Below are positions 45,485 through 55,877 of a stretch of 64,000 nt of DNA, one piece after another. Where the stretch lies: positions 59,239,821 to 59,303,820 of the forward strand of contig NC_083346.1 of NCBI RefSeq assembly GCF_019175385.1, given 5' to 3'. This DNA comes from Lycium barbarum (Eukaryota; Streptophyta; Magnoliopsida; Solanales; Solanaceae). The notes below the pieces were generated by a model. It saw nothing but the letters and a program-made list of their open reading frames with translations. It was not told the DNA's origin and searched no databases. Positions within the stretch are counted from its first letter, which is position 1. Each line of letters starts with the position of its first letter. A program made the translations under genes and the position numbers.

Positions 45485-46975
45485 CCATTAATTCTTTTTG
45501 ACTTATTATCGAGTCTATTTCTATTTCGTCATCACTATATTGCATATCTTCTAATATTTTATCGAATTCGTCTGATTTCTTTTGGTATATATGTTCTACT
45601 CTATATCCCCAATTATCAGTTCAAGCTTCACATAATTTAAAGTGACTTATGGTTTCTTCTATTGTTAATTCTCCTAACTTACATCCTTTACATCTAAAAA
45701 GTATATTTTTGTTATCTTTATGGAGTTTTTTTGCTTCTTCTATAGCTATGTCTACTTCAAATTCTTCTTGTATTAATTCTATGTCCATAAGGGTTGACTC
45801 AGTAGTTTCATTTTCATCTAGAGTACTTTCTTCTTCTATGTCTCTTTGTGATGTATAATTATAATTGGTAAATCTTATAGATGTCTCTCCTCTAGAATTA
45901 GTGTACATTATGTGTGACTCTGGCTGTAGAATCTTCTTTCTACTAAAGTCTTCTAATTTCTATTCTAACCCTGCGTATTCTTCAGGATTTATTTTTATAG
46001 GTTTAATTAAATTTATTCCTCTAGTTTCCATTAATTCTATGACATCTTCTACTTTAGTTTTAAACTTAGTATTACTATTATTCGTCAGTTTTCCTAAAAA
46101 TCCTATGCACATTAATAAATTATTACCATTACACATTTCTTCGTATCCTTTAGTCTGTATTCCTATTTTTATATGTTTTCCAAATTCTGCTAAATTCATT
46201 ATAAAGTCTGGACTAATATAAAAAATTCCTCCATTATTTGTCATATCTACATCTGTTATTCCGATTATTGACTTCTTCATGTCTGACCATCTATCATCGT
46301 AAATTACTATTAAGACTTTAGTTCCTAAATTTTTTCTAATTAATTCTTTTAATCCCATTACTATTAATCCCATATGCATTAGCGCCCTTCTAGTATTTTT
46401 TATTTGTCTTAAAGCTTCTGGATTTATTAGATTTATAGTAGTAACTTTAGTTCCTATGGCTAACAACTGTTCTTCTCTATAATGTCTATATAATTGTGTT
46501 GTTCTTGAAAACTGTCCTATGTTGTATAAAGTCTTTGGATTTAATAGTTTTAATTGATTTTGTTGGAAAATCTGTATGTCTCGGTCTACATCTATTACCT
46601 CACTTAACTGTTGGTTGTTTTCCTCTGGTGTTTTCTACTTAAAATTCTTGATAAGAAATTATTACCTATTCTATTATCTGAAAAACTTACTCTTGGTCTT
46701 TCTTACCTTTCTGATCCTCCTTCGTTTCTTGATCTAATTGGAAGAAGGTCCATTTTTGTGCTTTTCTAGTTATTTTGACTTTTTCTTTTTGAGGTGTTAT
46801 TTCTATCTTTTTTAATTGGTCTATTAATTCTTCAACTTCTTTATTTTTAGAGGTCTCTTTATTTTTATCTTTTTGTTGTTCACTTAACAATCGAACACGC
46901 TCACTTATTAATTCTAGCCTTGGTACTATTATTTCTATTTTCTTTATTATTTCTAATATTAATGAAATTATAGTA
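45485..46975 (-). mobile_element. Endogenous pararetrovirus fragment, inverted, with movement protein
   Basis: Read on the minus strand it begins in the region that ends the plus-oriented fragment and runs on into a movement-protein region. Together with 43684-45472 it forms a head-to-head viral arrangement. Breaks: a stop near 46640 before the movement-protein frame, another near 45962 and another near 45621. Its right border at about 46975 abuts a 24-bp repeat and Mutator-like sequence. Confidence 0.85.
45960..46635 (-). pseudogene. Caulimovirid movement protein, broken
   Basis: Viral movement proteins carry infection through plasmodesmata. The text LIVIYDDRWSDMKKSIIGI, GGIFYISPDFIMNL and KIGIQTKGYEEM is characteristic of the Caulimoviridae family. 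The frame is open from about 46635, with the first long ATG-started piece at 46466. A stop after EEYAGLE ends it at 45960. The continuation (45621-45908) has a CKGC motif and acidic text and may be the spacer to the coat region. Five codons near 46360 form a short internal repeat missing from the second copy. Confidence 0.88.
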
Positions 46976-47091
46976 AATGTTGTTTGTTTAAACTTGTCCT
47001 ACCTAGTACAAGGTAACTTATCCTACCTAGTACATTATATGTCTTATATCGATTAAAAGATCATTACTAAATGTTGTTTGTTTAAACTTGT
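46974..47091. repeat. 24-bp direct repeat at the virus-Mutator border
   Basis: TAAATGTTGTTTGTTTAAAC plus TTGT occurs at 46974-46997 and 47068-47091. Between them TCCTACCTAGTACA occurs twice. The same set recurs in unit 2 (48500-48617). Confidence 0.9.
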
Positions 47092-47731
47092 GCAGGATCC
47101 CCCATCAAATATTGTATTCGAAACGTTCAAACCGTATATAGTAAAACTATAAGAAACAGAAAGGGATTTCTCGGGCGTAGACGCGCTTTTGAGATGGTCT
47201 TTGGAAATTGGCATACTTCTTTTCAATCGCTACCAAGGTATATGGCAGCTCTACAACATTTTAATAATGGTACTGTTGTAGAGTGGCGGCTTATAGAGGG
47301 TAAAATCTTCAACTTCGTATTTTGGACATTCAAACCATGCATTGATGGTTTTGCTCACTGCCGACCACTGATCTCCATAGATGGTACGCATGTATATGGT
47401 GCCTACGACATCAAGCTCCTAATTGCAATAGGAATGGATGCCAATGGGTCAATATTTCCTCTTGCTTTTGCAATTGCCGCTAACGAGAGCAACGACACAT
47501 GGGGGATCTTTTTGACCCATTTGAAAACTCATGTTATTAAGGATCGTACCGACATATGCGTGTTGTCTGATCGTCATAAAGGCATATTGCACAATATGGC
47601 TAATTTACCGGGGTGGCAGCCTCCCTTTGTTTACCATCGCTATTGTTTAAGGCACTTGAAGGCAAATTTGCAATCAACGTTTCACAATGGCACTCTGAAC
47701 AAATTGATGTGGGGGGCTGCGATGGAGCATC
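47092..47731 (+). pseudogene. Mutator-like transposase, truncated first copy
   Basis: The text RRRAFEMVFGNWHTSFQSLP, ISIDGTHVYGAYDIKLLIAI, VLSDRHKGI and YCLRHLKANLQ matches MULE transposases. It carries the first two catalytic Asp (IDGTH and LSDRH) but is cut by the duplication junction before the catalytic Glu and the SWIM finger. Sequence TTGTGCAG just upstream looks like an intron 3' splice site, suggesting that the ancestor had an intron here. Confidence 0.9.
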
Positions 47732-49256
47732 TAAATTCATTATAAATTCTGGACTAATATAAAAAATTCCTCCATTATTTGTCATATCTACCTCTGTTAT
47801 TCCGATTATTGACTTCTTCATGTCTGACCATCTATCATCGTAAATTACTATTAAGACTTTAGTTCCTAAATTTTTTCTAATTAATTCTTTTAATCCCATA
47901 TGCATTAGCGCCCTTCTAGTATTTTTTATTTGTCTTAAAGCTTCTGGATTTATTAGATTTATAGTAGTAACTTTAGTTCCTATGGCTAACAACTGTTCTT
48001 CTCTATAATGTCTATATAATTGTGTTGTTCTTGAAAACTGTCCTATGTTGTATAAAGTCTTTGGATTTAATAGTTTTAATTGATTTTGTTGGAAAATCTG
48101 TATGTCTCGGTCTACATCTATTACCTCACTTAACTGTTGGTTGTTTTCCTCTGGTGTTTTCTACTTAAAATTCTTGATAAGAAATTATTACCTATTCTAT
48201 TATCTGAAAAACTTACTCTTGGTCTTTCTTACCTTTCTGATCCTCCTTCGTTTCTTGATCTAATTGGAAGAAGGTCCATTTTTGTGCTTTTCTAGTTATT
48301 TTGACTTTTTCTTTTTGAGGTGTTATTTCTATCTTTTTTAATTGGTCTATTAATTCTTCAACTTCTTTATTTTTAGAGGTCTCTTTATTTTTATCTTTTT
48401 GTTGTTCACTTAACAATCGAACACGCTCACTTATTAATTCTAGCCTTGGTACTATTATTTCTATTTTCTTTATTATTTCTAATATTAATGAAATTATAGT
48501 AAATGTTGTTTGTTTAAACTTGTCCTACCTAGTACAAGGTAACTTATCCTACCTAGTACATTATATGTCTTATATCGATTAAAAGATCATTACTAAATGT
48601 TGTTTGTTTAAACTTGTGCAGGATCCCCCATCAAATATGTATTCGAAACGTTCAAACCGTATATAGTAAAACTATAAGAAACAGAAAGGGATTTCTCGGG
48701 CGTAGACGCGCTTTTGAGATGGTCTTTGGAAATTGGCATACTTCTTTTCAATCGCTACCAAGGTATATGGCAGCTCTACAACATTTTAATAATGGTACTG
48801 TTGTAGAGTGGCGGCTTATAAAGGGTAAAATCTTCAACTTCGTATTTTGGACATTCAAACCATGCATTGATGGTTTTGCTCACTGCCGACCACTGATCTC
48901 CATAGATGGTACGCATGTATATGGTGCCTACGACATCAAGCTCCTAATTGCAATAGGAATGGATGCCAATGGGTCAATATTTCCTCTTGCTTTTGCAATT
49001 GCCGCTAACGAGAGCAACGACACATGGGGGATCTTTTTGACCCATTTGAAAACTCATGTTATTAAGGATCGTACCGACATATGCATGTTGTCTGATCGTC
49101 ATAAAGGCATATTGCACAATATGACTAATTTACCGGGGTGGCAGCCTCCCTTTGTTTACCATCGCTATTGTTTAAGGCACTTGAAGGCAAATTTGCAATC
49201 AACGTTTCACAATGGCACTCTAAACAAATTGATGTGGGGGGCTGCGATGGAGCATC
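47732..49256. repeat. Tandem duplication, unit 2 (virus-Mutator chimera)
   Basis: Second copy of 46191-47731. Its viral half is 47732-48501 (movement-protein frame 47758-47992 and the 48213-48416 piece) and its Mutator half begins at 48502. The viral half has lost everything left of the junction. Confidence 0.95.
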
Positions 49257-50093
49257 AACAACGACAATGGGCTGCAAAAATGGATCTGATCAGGGCAGTG
49301 AGTGAACCTGCATATGTTTGGTTGATGAAGCTCGAAGTTGAAAAATGGACGCTTCATGCTGATGGAGGCAAAAGATGGGGCATGCTCACAACAAACAACT
49401 CAGAATCTTTCAATGGCTTGCTGAAATCTGCTCGAGGACTACCTGTCACCGCAATGGTGAGAATGACTTTCAAGCAGGTTGTGGAGCGATTTGTTGTTAG
49501 GACAAGGCAGGCTAGAGCGATATTAGTCGACGGCGGGGACATGGATGCCAAAGCCTTTCAAAAAGATGGAGCATTATAGAAAAAAAAGTGAGCATCACCA
49601 AATGACCGAGTATGACCCAATTCAACATGTGTATGAAGTTAGGACGGGTTATCACAACGGTAAGGGTGGAAACGTGCATACCGTTTATGAGGCAACAAGA
49701 ACATGCACTTGCGGTAAGTGGCAAACGTATCACATGCCGTGTTCTCATGCTGTCAAGTGCTTGGAGAGAATGAGAAAAACGGTAACAAGTTATGTGGCGG
49801 GGGAATACAAGGTCCACAGTTACCTTAGAGCATATTCCGGCCAATTCCACCCACTTGGTAATGAAGCTTATTGGCCAAACGAGCCGTTTTCGATGGTTGC
49901 TAACAAGGATTACATCAGGAAATTGGACATTAACTCACGGAGTCGTAGACCCAATCAAATGGATGTTAGTGAAAGAACTTATTCTCGCAAGTGCTCTACC
50001 TGTAAGCAATATGGCCATGACAAGCATTCGTGTGGGCAACAAGGCCGTGGTAGTACAAACACGTCTCGAAGTAATAGAGCCTCTAGAACTTGA
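48618..50093 (+). pseudogene. Mutator-like (MULE) transposase, nearly complete C-terminal two thirds
   Basis: MULE transposases cut and paste DNA with long terminal inverted repeats. The first piece runs to 49579: the DDE domain with IDGTH, MLSDRHKGI and the later NNSESFN, then the helical region. A frameshift near 49550 moves the rest to the frame starting at 49545. There the SWIM zinc finger (CTCGKWQTYHMPCSH) and a C-terminal zinc knuckle (CSTCKQYGHDKHSC) follow, with the stop at 50093. The N-terminal MuDR domain is missing. No terminal inverted repeats were found. One indel separates the two pieces, so decay is recent or the frame is bridged by an unseen intron. Confidence 0.92.
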
Positions 50094-50753
50094 AGATTGT
50101 ATTATTATTGTAATTTATTATTGTATTAATTTGAATTAGTATTGTAATTAGATGGAATGAATTATTTTTAATTAGTATAAACCTCTCGTATTGGATAAAT
50201 TATTATTAAATCAAATATTTATATTTGTACATTCAAATATAATAAAACACTTAAATCAAAACCCTATAAATATGACAAGTTTTAAAACTTACTTCGGGGC
50301 ACTTTAGAACCCCTAAAACGGCGATCCAAACGTTTAGGTGGACTTGATGTAATGAGCCGGCATTATTGTACGTAAAAAAAGATATTAAGTTTTATATAAA
50401 ATATTGATATTTTGGGGTTTTGAAATATGACTAATCGTTACCCAAAGTATGGAAAAAAATGTGATTTGAAAGGTAACACCAAAAAAAAAAAAAAAAAAAA
50501 ACTCTGCTGCTTCACGCACGAATTTCGTGTGTGAAAGGCTCAAAGTGCATTTTTGCAGTTTGGTCCTTTCATGCACGAATTTCGTGCGTAAATCCTATTA
50601 ATGTGTTTTTTTTTGTATTAGTTTGATTCAACTTTTTTTTTTGTGCTACTTAAGTCGTGGATTCATTAAAATATCAACTGAGGGAGTGATTTACGACGGA
50701 GAAAACAGGTCTTGTTTAATAGTTTTGTACTTTAGCTATCACTATCGACGGTC
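50094..50753. other. No gene; poly-A run and paired palindromes
   Basis: AT-rich. A run of about 21 A at 50480-50500 is followed by two copies of a palindrome (50511-50535 and 50572-50588) around CACGAATTTCGTG. Confidence 0.7.
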
Positions 50754-50976
50754 TCCTTCAACTAATTTACCAACTATCGGATCAAAGAATTGTCATCATA
50801 TCCAACGGCTGTAATTACCACAAGCATCTTACCAATAAACCACATAAATTCTCAATCTTTTCCTTGTTCCTTTTTTTCTTCTTTTTCTCCCCACCAAAAG
50901 TCAGTCTCCAACAATGGCCGAGCCTGACACCCCCTCAGTAGTCCTTCATCAACCGGGTATGATCCTGATTACTTAG
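50754..50976 (+). pseudogene. Broken duplicate of the RING gene promoter and first codons
   Basis: The stretch parallels 52195-52400: TCAAAGAATTGTCATCATAT, AAACCACATAAATTCTCAA, CCCCACCAAAA and ATGGCCGAGCC. The ATG at 50914 opens a frame that matches the RING protein for ten codons, then shifts by a small deletion and stops at 50976. Nothing after that resembles the gene, so only the 5' end was duplicated or the rest was lost. Confidence 0.9.
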
Positions 50977-50984
50977 TCAAATAT

Positions 50985-51287
50985 AATTGATATTTCTTCC
51001 GTATCAATTTAATTTTACTGGACACAAAATTTAATGAATAAAATGTGAGTTTTAAATCTTGTGTTTTTAAATTAAAAATATGCGTAATATATAAAATAAC
51101 ATTTGAATCTTGTGCTACTAAATTAAAAATATGTGTAATGTATTAAAATATCATTTGAATTTTAGGATTTTAAACTTGTTCTGTAGCCTGTTTGAATTTT
51201 TAACTTACTAAATATAGAAAAATACACTATTTTTTAGACAGACAAAAAGAAAAGTATGGAACTTAAATTGGGACGGAAGGGAGTACA
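50985..51287. mobile_element. Degenerate Stowaway-like MITE
   Basis: The ends are related to the CTCCCTCCGT family: the left has TTCTTCCGTATCAATTTAA and the right has TTAAATTGGGACGGAAGGG. The inverted match is imperfect and no TA duplication can be fixed. Confidence 0.5.
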
Positions 51288-51402
51288 ATTAACTAATTTT
51301 CTTAATATGTGTGCAATAACTTTTAAAAGACAAAATATTGAAATTTTGTTGTACAGAAAGAAGAATTAAATTATTAACTGAGGCAGTAACTTGATTTTCC
51401 AA

Positions 51403-52136
51403 GGGAAAATACATTAAAACCCCCCAACGTATAGTCGGATTAATTATGACTCACCCAACTTTTACGGGCGACCTATTACCCCAGTCTTAATTTTTCTGTA
51501 TTTTAGTAGTATTTTTGGCTGACGTGGCAAAAATAAAATAAAATCTGACGAGTGAAATGAGATATTTTAATAAAAATTTATTTATATTAAAATATCTCAC
51601 CCACCCCCACCCTCCCTCTCTTTCTTCTTCTTTCTCCTTTTTCTCTTTCTTCTTCTTTCTCCTCAACCACCGCTGTCGTCGCTGTCACACCGCCGTCGCT
51701 GCCAAACTGCCGCCGCCGCTGCGGCCAGCAGCAGCAGCAACAACAACGGGCAGTGACGTGGGGGTGGGGGTGGGTGAGATATTATTAATGTGTTATTTTA
51801 ATTATTAATGTGTTAATTTAATTATTAATGTGTTATTTTAATTATTAATGTGTTAATTTAATTATTAATGTGTTAATTTAATTATTAATGTGTTAATTTA
51901 ATTATTAATGTGTTATTTTAATTTGAATTATTAAATGAAAAAAAAGTGGCGGTGACGTGGCGGAGAGTGTGCAACACTCTCCACTGTGCAACTGGGCTTC
52001 AATTTTTTTTGCCACGTCAGCCAAAAAATGCTACTAAAAAACTGAAAAATTAAGACTGGGGTAATAGGTCGTCCGGAAAGGTTGGGTGCGTCATAATTAA
52101 TCCGGCTATACGTTGGGGGTTTTAATGTATTTTCCC
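51403..52136. mobile_element. Mutator-type MITE with long inverted ends and 9-bp target duplication
   Basis: 734 bp. The terminal inverted repeats are about 130 bp (left 51403-51532, right 52008-52136, starting GGGAAAATACATTAAAACCC). Both sides are flanked by ATTTTCCAA (51394-51402 and 52137-52145), a perfect 9-bp duplication, the size typical of Mutator-like elements. The inside has a pyrimidine tract, GCC-rich sequence and the 20-bp tandem array. It has no transposase. Confidence 0.95.
51781..51920. repeat. Seven tandem 20-bp units
   Basis: Seven consecutive copies of ATTATTAATGTGTTAWTTTA inside the MITE, differing only at one A/T position. Confidence 0.97.
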
Positions 52137-52332
52137 ATTTTCCAACGAAGAAAAGATTATTGTTTAATAAAATAGTCACCAATTTATTAACCATCTGATC
52201 AAAGAATTGTCATCATATCTAACGGCTGTAAATAACATAAGAATCTTACCATTAAACCACATAAATTCTCAACATTTTCGTAGTTCCTTTTCTTTCTTCT
52301 TTTCTCCCCACCAAAAAGTCAGTCTCCCAACG

Positions 52333-53430
52333 ATGGCCGAGCCCGAGACCCCTTCAGTAGTCCCTGCATCAACCGGGTCGGATCCTGAATCTTACTGGTG
52401 CTACCAGTGTGAGACACGCGTCTCCGTCGAAACCCTACCCGATCTTCCCAATGATGTCATTTGCAACAACTGCAAGTGTGGCTTCGTTGAGTACGTACCC
52501 TCACGCACCGATGATCAGATCGATGATGACCCCACTCTCGGCAATCAGTTCATCCAAGTTCTAAGACTCATCGCTGAAGCCGCGCGTGACAACGACGCGC
52601 CACCTCCCCCTCCTTCCGAGCACGATGACGATTACCTCCGTGTCGAACTCGACGGTTGGGGCAACGACGACAACGACGATGAAGACGATGACGAGGATAG
52701 CAATAACGAAGTCGAGGTTAGAGATGATGATGAAGATAACGATGATGATGACGAAGAAGATGACGGAGGAAACAACAACGATGATGTTGACGTTGCTGAG
52801 GCTGAGGCTGAGGATGACGATGACGATGACGATGAAGTTCGGCGAAGACGGAGGGATGTGCTCCGTCTCCGTCTCCGTGACTTTGCTGCCAGAGCTTCCA
52901 ATCGGAGAAATCGGATACTCGATTGGGCAGAGATTTTAATGGGACTGGAAGACCACTCTATCGAGCTCCGATTACAAGTTCCTGATGTGGATGGCTATAT
53001 CGGCAACCCTGGCGACTACGTGGACGCAGCGGGTTACGAAGCGTTACTCCAAACCCTAGCGGAGAGCGATGGTAACGGAAGACGAGGAGCTCCACCAGCT
53101 TCCAAGAGTGCAATTGAAGGTCTTGATACAATGGTGGTGAAGGAAGAGAAGGATGTAATGGGATGTGCTATTTGTAAAGATGTAGTGAATGTGGGCGAGA
53201 TGGCGAAGAATTTGCCCTGTGGACATGGTTATCATGATGATTGTATAGTTCAGTGGTTGGGTTCGAGGAATTCTTGTCCCGTATGTAGGTTTGAATTGCC
53301 TACAGATGATCCTGAATACGAAGAAGAGAGAAAGAAGCGAGGAGCATGCCTTGTTACTACTAGCAGTGGTTCTTCGAGCTCGGGTACTGTTGCTGCTGAT
53401 AGTGATGATAGTAGTGCTAGTTGCCTTTGA
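52333..53430 (+). CDS. RING-H2 E3 ubiquitin ligase with N-terminal zinc ribbon
   Basis: A 365-residue intronless protein expected to pass ubiquitin from an E2 enzyme to target proteins. An N-terminal zinc ribbon has C23, C26, C44 and C47 (WCYQC...CNNC). A long Asp/Glu/Asn-rich acidic stretch covers about residues 98-185, then an Arg-rich segment. The RING-H2 finger spans 278-318 with ligands C278, C281, C296, H298, H301, C304, C315 and C318. A Ser-rich tail ends the protein. The order fits the plant CIP8/RING1-like class. The start at 52333 is preferred over an upstream ATG at 52207 because family members start just before the zinc ribbon and the duplicate at 50914 keeps the same ATG. Target proteins cannot be told. 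Confidence 0.93.
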   Translation: MAEPETPSVVPASTGSDPESYWCYQCETRVSVETLPDLPNDVICNNCKCGFVEYVPSRTDDQIDDDPTLGNQFIQVLRLIAEAARDNDAPPPPPSEHDDDYLRVELDGWGNDDNDDEDDDEDSNNEVEVRDDDEDNDDDDEEDDGGNNNDDVDVAEAEAEDDDDDDDEVRRRRRDVLRLRLRDFAARASNRRNRILDWAEILMGLEDHSIELRLQVPDVDGYIGNPGDYVDAAGYEALLQTLAESDGNGRRGAPPASKSAIEGLDTMVVKEEKDVMGCAICKDVVNVGEMAKNLPCGHGYHDDCIVQWLGSRNSCPVCRFELPTDDPEYEEERKKRGACLVTTSSGSSSSGTVAADSDDSSASCL

Positions 53431-53560
53431 TCGATGCTTTGTGATAAAATCAGCCGTTGGCATTCTTTTTAGCTTTGTTTTCCCTTTTTCGGGTCTTTGG
53501 TGAATGGTTTTCAGTGTAATTCCAACCCTCCCACTTTCTTGAATGTAATAATATGTTTAT
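53431..53560 (+). terminator. Probable 3' UTR and polyadenylation region of the RING gene
   Basis: T-rich sequence followed by TTGAATGTAATAATATG near 53538-53555, a plausible plant polyadenylation region. Confidence 0.5.
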
Positions 53561-55204
53561 CATAATGCTGGTATGAATATGCTGTTCCACCATATCGTTT
53601 TTACTCTATAGATAATTTTGTGAAAGCTGGTAATTGAAATGGGAACACATTTGCAATCCTTATCCCAAATATAGAGTAAAAAGGAAAAGTTGGCATCACG
53701 TTTGCATTGTCTTGCTGGAATCTTCACCAAACTGTAGAGTTGCTTAAAGCTTTAGTTTTGCTTCTTGGAACTTGAATTGAGAAAGATCAGAGTTAAAAAG
53801 CTACACAAACTAGGATTTCCTTGGAAAGATGTGTAAGGTATATAGACTATGGTTGGAAGTTGGTATTAATCCTTCAGGGGTGAAGTTTGCGGATTGATGA
53901 TGGTTTTTATGTTTAGTCTTGCTTTAGAATCGAACTTAGAAGCATCCTATCATGAGGAAAAGTATTGCCAGTGGAGTGGAGAATGGGCATGGAGCTGGTC
54001 TGGACTGGACTGAAGATGGGAAGTTGAAACAGAAAGAGGGGTGGGAGCTACTTCCGCAGGTTCGTTTCTTCTAAGTTGGGGAAGGAAGTTGAATAGAAGC
54101 TCTGAGTTTTCTCTCATCAACACCTTGTATTCAGTTTAATCATTTCTGGGCTATCTAATCTTAGTGGTGTTTGTAAGTTTTGTTAATGGCTGTTGGCTTA
54201 ATATTACAAGAGCAGCAAGAGTTGGGAGTTGGGGGACCATTTATCTTCTATTTGCAGTTCATCATTGACTCAATAGTGCAGAAAGCTTCTGGATGGTTGC
54301 TTCTATGTGAGATCTATTGAAATATGTCCCTCACTTCCCCATTGAAACTTTGAAACTTATCCTTGCAATTGTGGTCTTCAACAAGTCCAGATTTTCTTGA
54401 GGGAACTCCCTTGCAAGTAGTGTGATATGGAACGGAAGATTCCTTGCTAATATGAGTAATGCCCAAAAACTGTTTTACATGTGCTGTGGAAATTTGGTTA
54501 GCAGAGTAAGTAGGTTTTTTCTTATGTAATTAGTACAAATAGCTTTTGGGTGTTCTTTCTGGCTAGGAGGTACAGGCGGAAACCTGGGAAGCACAGCGGG
54601 AATCGAAGAATGCGGATAATTTTTTTGTGTGCTGTACGGAGGAATCACTTGCTATATATTCCTGCAACTGTCATTTTGTTTAAGATATCCTTTTAACAAA
54701 AATAATATAATAACAGGTCATGGTAAGTTTTATTAATTTCAACAGCACCAAGTTGGTGCTATGGGGGTTATAAACGAAAAGGCAAACAAAGGTTTCTGGC
54801 TAAGCATGCAGCGAACCCATAAAAATCTACTATAATTTCAGCGTCATTTACAAGTTCCAGATTAGTCCAAGAAGCCATAGAATTAAACTTTCAAATTTTA
54901 TCTTCTCTGTTGCAAGTTCTCTTTAGGCCTTTGTTCCTTCCTCAACTCTTCCTACACTGTAGCATTTCAAAAGTTTGATCTTGGAATGACTCATGGCGGT
55001 CCTACAAACATGTAACACCTACTACTCAGCTGGTAACCTCTTCTTTGCAAGTTTCCATTTTAGTTAAGATATGTTTTCACTGCATTGCTCTTATCTTGAG
55101 CTAAATGCAACCTGGGTTGGGCACTTAGCCTCCTACATTAATTTTGTTTTGGGGTCTTATACTTCAGAGTTATATTCTTTTTCAGTACTTTTTCTCCTGG
55201 TTTT
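53561..55204. other. No gene recognised
   Basis: No ORF with a recognisable domain on either strand. The base composition is more balanced than in the transposons. Transcribed non-coding sequence or gene remains cannot be excluded. Confidence 0.6.
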
Positions 55205-55209
55205 ATACA

Positions 55210-55855
55210 TGGGGAAAAAAACTCGGAAAACTAACCCAAATACCCCTAAAATACAAAATAATTACCCGCCCCATGCCCCTCCTAAATTAATTACCTGCCG
55301 TACCCCCCGCCCAAAACTATTTACCCGACGTACCCCTCGCCCAAAACCCTTCCTCCATGATATCATAGCCGTATATTTATATGTCATGATGGTATCATGG
55401 AAGACTAAGAAGTCCTTCTCTTAGTCCTCAAGATACCATCTCAGTATATTTATATACCACGATGGTGCCCATGGTTTTGAGGAGTGTCTTATTGAAGGAT
55501 TGAAGCAGTCTTCCATGATACAATCACAATATATGTATGATATCACAGAGGTTTTTTTCGAGAAAGGTGTGTCTTTTTGAATAAATGAACATGATCATCC
55601 ATAATTGATAATACCATCTCAGCATATTTATATATCATGATGATATCATGGAGGACTAAGAGAAGGACTGAAGCAGTCTTCCATGATACCATCTCAATAT
55701 ATTTATATACCATGTTGGTATCATAATTTGGAGGCATCTTGGGTAAATAGTTTTGATTTTTTCTGGGGATACGAAAGTAATGGGGGTATGGGCAGGTAAT
55801 TATTTGGTTTGAATGGGGGGGGGGGGGGGGGGGGGGGGGGCGTTGTTTCCCCAAA
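55210..55855. mobile_element. Possible foldback or MITE-like element
   Basis: The ends are roughly inverted (GGGGAAAAAAACTCGG left; CGTTGTTTCCCC right). Inward of them CAAATACCCC...ATTACCCGCCC is mirrored by GGGGGTATGGGCAGGTAATT. Inside are about four copies of a unit with CATGATATCAT and TATATTTATAT blocks, in both orientations. No target duplication was found. Confidence 0.5.
55815..55840. repeat. Poly-G run
   Basis: About 26 consecutive G close to the right end of the foldback-like element. Confidence 0.95.
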
Positions 55856-55877
55856 AACTCATATATACGGCCCACAC

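Larger units (their letters stand above)
46191..47731. repeat. Tandem duplication, unit 1 (virus-Mutator chimera)
   Basis: 1541 bp joining movement-protein sequence to the Mutator transposase. Unit 2 (47732-49256, 1525 bp) repeats it. The units differ by a 15-bp deletion in unit 2 (near 47897), a 1-bp indel near 47115/48636 and a few substitutions. The internal junction reads GGAGCATC|TAAATTCATT at 47731/47732. Confidence 0.95.

Noticed and set aside
52207..52332. Upstream ATG that would lengthen the RING protein by 42 residues
   Set aside because: The extra part is not like the family's start, and the duplicated 5' region keeps the ATG at the shorter start.
52632..52901. 89-residue Ser-rich minus-strand ORF
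   Set aside because: Shadow of the acidic Asp/Glu codons of the RING gene.
54000..55060. Possible gene remains downstream of the RING gene
   Set aside because: No ORF above about 60 residues and no motif that I could recognise.
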